DNA of 64,000 nucleotides from Heterobilharzia americana. Taxonomy: Eukaryota > Platyhelminthes > Trematoda > Strigeidida > Schistosomatidae. Each line of letters starts with the position of its first letter. Positions within the stretch are counted from its first letter, which is position 1. The notes under the pieces are model-generated. The model was not told the origin of the DNA, ran no database searches, and saw only the letters and a program-made list of their open reading frames with translations. The position numbers were made by a program, and so were the translations under genes. The stretch spans positions 12,578,515 through 12,642,514 of the forward strand of contig OX104131.1 in NCBI GenBank assembly GCA_944470555.2, written 5' to 3'. Below, piece by piece: positions 59,868 through 64,000 of this stretch.

Positions 59868-60233
59868 ATGTGTTCATTCACCCCATCTGAACTCACTACC
59901 CCGTACAATAAACCCTATGTAAATAAAGTCTTTCTAATTGGAACAATTGTTGGTATACTATGTCTCACCAGTGGATCTTTTGTCATATTATTATGGGCAT
60001 TTATACCAGAATTCGTTAGATTGCATCGTTTTGCTGTGAAAATTAGTGCTATAATGTGCGTGGCTGGTGTTATCATTGTTTCAGTCAATACTGTCTGTTT
60101 GTACTGTAGACAGTGCCGTGTAATCAGCAATAAGAAGAAACGGAGGAAAACGTTGAACACAGTAAAGAATGGAGTACACTACTTCGATGGAGAGTTATAT
60201 CCTGAAAACGAAAGTTTTACTACAAAATACCAG
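59868..60233 (+). CDS. Unrecognised two-helix membrane protein, exon 1
   Basis: The exon encodes 122 residues. The start is ATG at 59868, with an in-frame TAA nine bases upstream, so this is the first possible start. Residues about 21-46 (VFLIGTIVGILCLTSGSFVI and on) and 57-79 (KISAIMCVAGVIIVSVNTVC) are strongly hydrophobic, separated by a short FIPEFVRLHRFA loop. The second helix is followed by YCRQCRV and a basic KKKRRK stop-transfer, which suggests both termini are cytosolic. The donor is TACCAG|GTAATG, phase 0. The two-helix N-terminal plan loosely resembles the TMEM200 family, but I see no diagnostic motif. An AG at 59852 could be a cis- or trans-splice acceptor for the 5' UTR; this is not testable here. 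Confidence 0.75.
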
Positions 60234-61559
60234 GTAATGCATACACTTTCTTCTATACTTAACTTATTTTGGTTGTAGTGATCAATTTTGAACATCCGAG
60301 CTGCAGCACTCAACTTCTTTCTGTCTGCTTAACTTTAGACACCCGTATATCATACATGATTTTGACCACTAGTCGGAGTATTTGTCGACTAGCACCATGT
60401 TCTGATGTTGACATTCTGAAAATACATCCATTCTATTTTTCGGTGGTTAAATGTGTATTACGCATGTTAAGGACCCAGCAGTCGGTAGAGATAAATATCA
60501 TCAGTTAGATTTCCTCCATTACATAATACTTCCACTAAGTTCCTAATGATCCCATCATACAATGATCTTTGATTAAACCTGGAGAGTTTGAGTGGAGCTT
60601 ACATTAGCACATTATCTAGGTATGTTTCTCCGTAAAAGATATTGTCATACGACCACTGGATTAACAGTCACACACCGCCTCTAGGTTAAGAAATGTAACT
60701 AAGTGCCAGTAGGTATGTTCTTTATTCCTATGAACTAGGCAGTCCGAGATTCCAGCCAGGGAAAATCATATACAAGTCCTATAACGCAAGTTACATTTCC
60801 TGTCTGTTCAACAAACTGACCTACCTTATCTTTCAGTTGTAGGCTATAATTGTCTGTTGCTTGTGCTCGTTCCAGACTAGTTGAATGATTTGTTAGATAA
60901 TTAAAGATAGTTGATAGGAAGTCATGCTTCCTCGCACTCATCAACAAAATGTATCTCCAAGCCCAAGAAAATTAGTGCCGCCGAAGTGATTCGAACGTGA
61001 GTCATTACAAGTTATACACAGAAATGCTAACTCGGAGATATCTGAACCAACTGTTATGGTATACTAAACCTTGTTTTAAGAAGCATAAATAACCTTTAGA
61101 ACGAAGTTGAACCAGATGATCTTCACTATTGATTCTGTTGGCTGGGACTTTAGGAGAACTACCTGAAAATGCCTATTCTTTGGTATCCCTATTTATCCAC
61201 TGAAGTCCCTCAGTGGCTAACATACTTCTACATTCGTTGTTGAGCTGGACAGGTCCGAAAAGAACTCACTTTCCGCTTCAGACTGTAGTCAGTGTATGCT
61301 GCAAAAGATATGCACGTATCACCGCGCTTTTGAGTTTGGATTATGATGACAACACAAACCGAAGAGATACTACATTAGTATTTTTGATCTAACCAACAAG
61401 AACGCATAACTGCGCAACTCAGCCTGTATACATATCCGCAACTGATCACGCATGATCGTCTTAACGTCTAGCGTGATACCTATTTTTGCAATTATTTTCT
61501 GAACTCTGTAATTGTATCATTTTAACTTAGTATTTACATTTTTCTTTACATTTATGTAG
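60234..61559 (+). other. Intron 1 of the two-helix protein gene
   Basis: GT at 60234 and AG at 61558-61559. A tRNA-like scrap (minus, TCACGTTCGAATCACTTCGG near 60975-60995) is the only notable content. Confidence 0.55.
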
Positions 61560-62098
61560 CTTCCCGCTCCAAGTTCACTGTCTATGCCTGAGGTGTTCAC
61601 TACAAATGGTAACTTGATGAGAAAAACTTTCGTCTCTCTTGGTTCATTGGAGCTGGAGAAATTCGAAGTTGTTGGAGTTGTACACAGAACAAATTCCAAT
61701 CTTGACGTTGTTGGTATTGATAATGGGGACAAATCGGTTATCGGAGAAAAATATAAAAACAGCCATCCGGGTGGTTCATATCCAAATATATTGATTGTTG
61801 ATCAAGTTTCCAATCTTCTGTCTGGTAAAACGTTTTACTTTCATAGTGGTAATGATGATAATAATCAAGATTCTACAAACATTACCACTGGAACTACTAC
61901 TAATACTGATGAGACCACTCCTATTTCTGTGACTACTAATAATAATAACGTTTTCAATACAAATTGTCTAAAGAAACTCTATGCCTCAGCAAGAAGCATA
62001 CCTTATTCACTTCCTCGAGTTTCTATTCGCGAAATCCAAGAGATTGAGCCAAATTTGCCAGTAACTTCTTCACATTTTGTCAGTGTTCGTAGAACAAG
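61560..62098 (+). CDS. Unrecognised two-helix membrane protein, exon 2
   Basis: This exon follows exon 1 after a 1.3 kb intron. The acceptor is TTACATTTATGTAG|CTT in phase 0, then LPAPSSLSMPEVFTTNG. The exon is open for 539 bases. It contains an ordered-looking segment (VSLGSLELEKFEVVGVVH), then low-complexity Asn/Thr runs such as NITTGTTTNTDETTP and NNNNVFNTN, and ends with a basic ..SVRRTR. The donor is AACAAG|GTAATC, phase 2. It lies on the presumed cytosolic side of the protein. No catalytic motif is visible. Asn-rich linkers from AAT/AAC tracts are common in flatworm proteins. Confidence 0.75.
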
Positions 62099-63386
62099 GT
62101 AATCTGATCATATTATTTCCCTTAGTATACGTACTTAATAGTTTAAAAAGGAATATTCGTAGTCTCATTGGTGTTATGTCAGTGAAGATGTGATTCACTG
62201 ATCTAGGCACTCGATTTCCTATGTTTAAACTCATACTCTAAGTGTGCTTCACATAAAACTGTACTAGTTTGTTGAGTTGCACTAACTTGATTTCACATTT
62301 CAGAATACATCATTTACTCAAAAGATGTACAAAAATGGTTGTAATGTTGTACCGCTTTAAGCGGATACATAGTTAAACAGCAGAATGCAAGAGAAATTCA
62401 ACAACAGTGGAATAGTTGACAAGAAGGGACATCACCTTTTCAGCTTTGTCCATCATTAATCATAATCTTGACGTGAATTCCTTCTTCTTCAAACCTCTGC
62501 TTACATCTTGGATCGTTCAAAAAAACGTAAATCTCCCCTACTACACTTCCTATACTTCAGCTCTACTTTTAGTCTTATCACGCTATTCCTGTTTCTGTAA
62601 TGACTACAACCGTAAAACGAACTGACAACCAGTAGTTCCAACCCAGCATTAGCTACCTCATATGAATTAACGAGAATAACAGCTTCTAGTTGGATCCGAA
62701 CTCTTATGGTTGATTGAACAACGGTCTGAAGGCATGTGTCTGAACACAACACATACCATTATCTCTAATTAGGATCATTTCATAACCCTAGCTTCTGTGA
62801 ATTGATTGCATTCTACCTATTCTTATGCAGCAGTTTCCAAGTTTAGCACAATATTCCAACCCTGAGACTGACTGACTGATACTAGCACGAAGGTAGTGCA
62901 TGAAAATGGCACTGCAGAGTAGAGAGTATGTATGTGTTGGGCTAGTATCCGTTCGTGGGTCCTGACTCCAGTAGTATAGTTGTACAGATCAAGCTACTCA
63001 GTGATTAAAGACAGTGTCAGATGTTGCTCAGGATTTAAGACAATAAACACTAATTTCTATGTCTTCTACATAAATTGTTGGGAAATATCAACCTTTCCGA
63101 ACGCCCCTATTACTGTCCATTTTTCTGCTTAATTACAATTTTGTATTATCTTGTACAACATACCTATTTGCACTTGGTTAGCACCAATTTGAGAACTTGA
63201 AAAGCACAATGGGGCACAGCATTAGACGGATCCATTTTATTTCTTCTCAAAGATAGCTAAATTATTCGACTGAAATGTTGTCACTTGTATTATCCCGTCG
63301 TCGATTGGACCGAATTGATCGGTCTCTATTGGCATATGGGCTCTTTTGTTTCAGTTGCATATTAATAATGGATAGTGGCTAATAAT

Positions 63387-63440
63387 GGAGTCCAGGATGC
63401 GCGTTCCTTCCTATTTGGGACTGATCGGCTGGATGTACCT
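63387..63440 (-). ncRNA. Hammerhead motif (Sm-alpha-type, damaged)
   Basis: The minus strand has ATCCAG, CCGATCA in place of CTGACGA, GTCC-CAAATA-GGAA, GGAACGCGCATC and CTGGACT. The core is lost; stems I and III persist. Confidence 0.55.
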
Positions 63441-63503
63441 CCCCCTCAGTGTGCGGTCCCGAGTTCGAGTCCTAGTGAGAACAACATCGCTCACTGAGAG
63501 GCA

Positions 63504-63556
63504 GGTACACCCAGCTGACGGGCCCCAAATGGGACGAAGCGCGCATCTTGGACTCC
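63504..63556 (+). ncRNA. Hammerhead motif (Sm-alpha-type, near-intact)
   Basis: The plus strand has CCCAG, CTGACGG, GCCC-CAAAT-GGGAC, GAAG, CGCGCATC and TTGGACT. Core A9 is G and A15.1 is G. Stems I and II are largely kept. Confidence 0.6.
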
Positions 63557-63657
63557 ACTGTCCATCATTAATATATTCAACTGGAAGTCTAAAATAAGTG
63601 TGTCTAACATTCATTTCGCTTACACTAGAATTACAATTTTCTTTTCCCTTCAACAAG

Positions 63658-64000
63658 GTCCGACAGAATTAAACACGGTAAAATAAGTCGGTCAATCCTT
63701 ATACCTATGGGCTACTCTCTGGATGGTCCAGCACTGTCGGAATCAAATAATAGTGATCATAACAATAAACCTTCCATCTCAAGTATTGGTTTTGGTGTTA
63801 GCAATCGAAGAAGCAGTGATAATAACAATGATAATAATAACAACAAGTATCGTTTCCTTCACAGCACTGAGATTACTACCAGTCATCATAAACCGAGCAC
63901 AGACTCTGAAATGTCAACGTTTGGAAACTCTGTATCACATACAATCGACACAACATCACCGATTGGTCAAGATAGTCTATTCAATTTGAGTGCCAATACT
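63658..64000 (+). CDS. Unrecognised two-helix membrane protein, exon 3 (runs off window)
   Basis: The acceptor is CCTTCAACAAG|G, and the first base completes an Arg codon begun in exon 2. The exon is then open to the window edge for 114 codons: SDRIKHGKISRSILIPMGYS, followed by a Ser/Asn/His-rich low-complexity tail (RRSSDNNNDNNNNNKYRF) and STEITTSHHKPSTDSEMSTF. The in-phase join and the match in composition to exon 2 support one transcript. The tail is likely disordered and rich in possible phosphorylation sites, which is inference. A hammerhead-bearing SINE (63290-63580) sits in the intron just upstream. Confidence 0.7.

Larger units (their letters stand above)
63290..63580. repeat. SINE family B inverted pair
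   Basis: The GGACCGAATTGATCGGTCTC block (63309) leads to a minus hammerhead arm (63387-63440). A loop of about 45 bases contains GAGTTCGAGTCCTAGTG (B box, plus). A plus hammerhead arm (63504-63556) then ends CCACTGTCCATCATT. The arms of about 75 bases are complementary. It lies in intron 2 of the two-helix protein gene. Confidence 0.75.

Overview
The window looks like nuclear DNA of a blood fluke (Schistosoma or a close relative). The evidence is AT-rich sequence, small exons with GT-AG introns spread over many kilobases, and introns packed with schistosome-type retroelements: RTE, CR1-like, Penelope and Gypsy elements, plus tRNA-headed SINEs that include Sm-alpha-type hammerhead repeats. The species cannot be fixed from the sequence alone.

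Two host genes are supported. (1) Minus strand, 32180 to 987 and continuing off the left edge: eight exons of a Niemann-Pick C1 (NPC1) sterol transporter. They cover the cysteine-rich N-terminal sterol-binding domain, the proline linker, the first membrane helix, the second helix with its VTTNPVELW motif, and the start of the middle luminal domain. Every junction joins in phase, but exon 5 carries a one-base frameshift. The signal-peptide exon and the C-terminal half, including the sterol-sensing domain, were not found. (2) Plus strand, 59868 to 64000 and continuing off the right edge: three exons of an unrecognised protein with two N-terminal membrane helices and a long Asn/Ser/Thr-rich tail.

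Layout: 1-32 kb is NPC1 exons plus introns full of SINEs and LINE, Penelope and Gypsy fossils. 32-36.8 kb is AT-rich with microsatellites. 36.8-56 kb is visibly richer in G+C, almost free of SINEs, and holds heavily broken RTE and CR1-like LINEs plus long stretches I cannot assign. 56-59.8 kb is AT-rich and empty. 59.8-64 kb is the second gene, with one hammerhead SINE in its second intron.

The most notable content is a set of hammerhead ribozyme motifs in three separate SINE families. All three share one plan: a tRNA-like Pol III head followed by a hammerhead. Copies often lie as head-to-head inverted pairs. One family (B) is the known Sm-alpha type; the other two (A and C) have different tRNA-like heads and different hammerhead stems. 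The copy at 16101-16155 keeps all core nucleotides.
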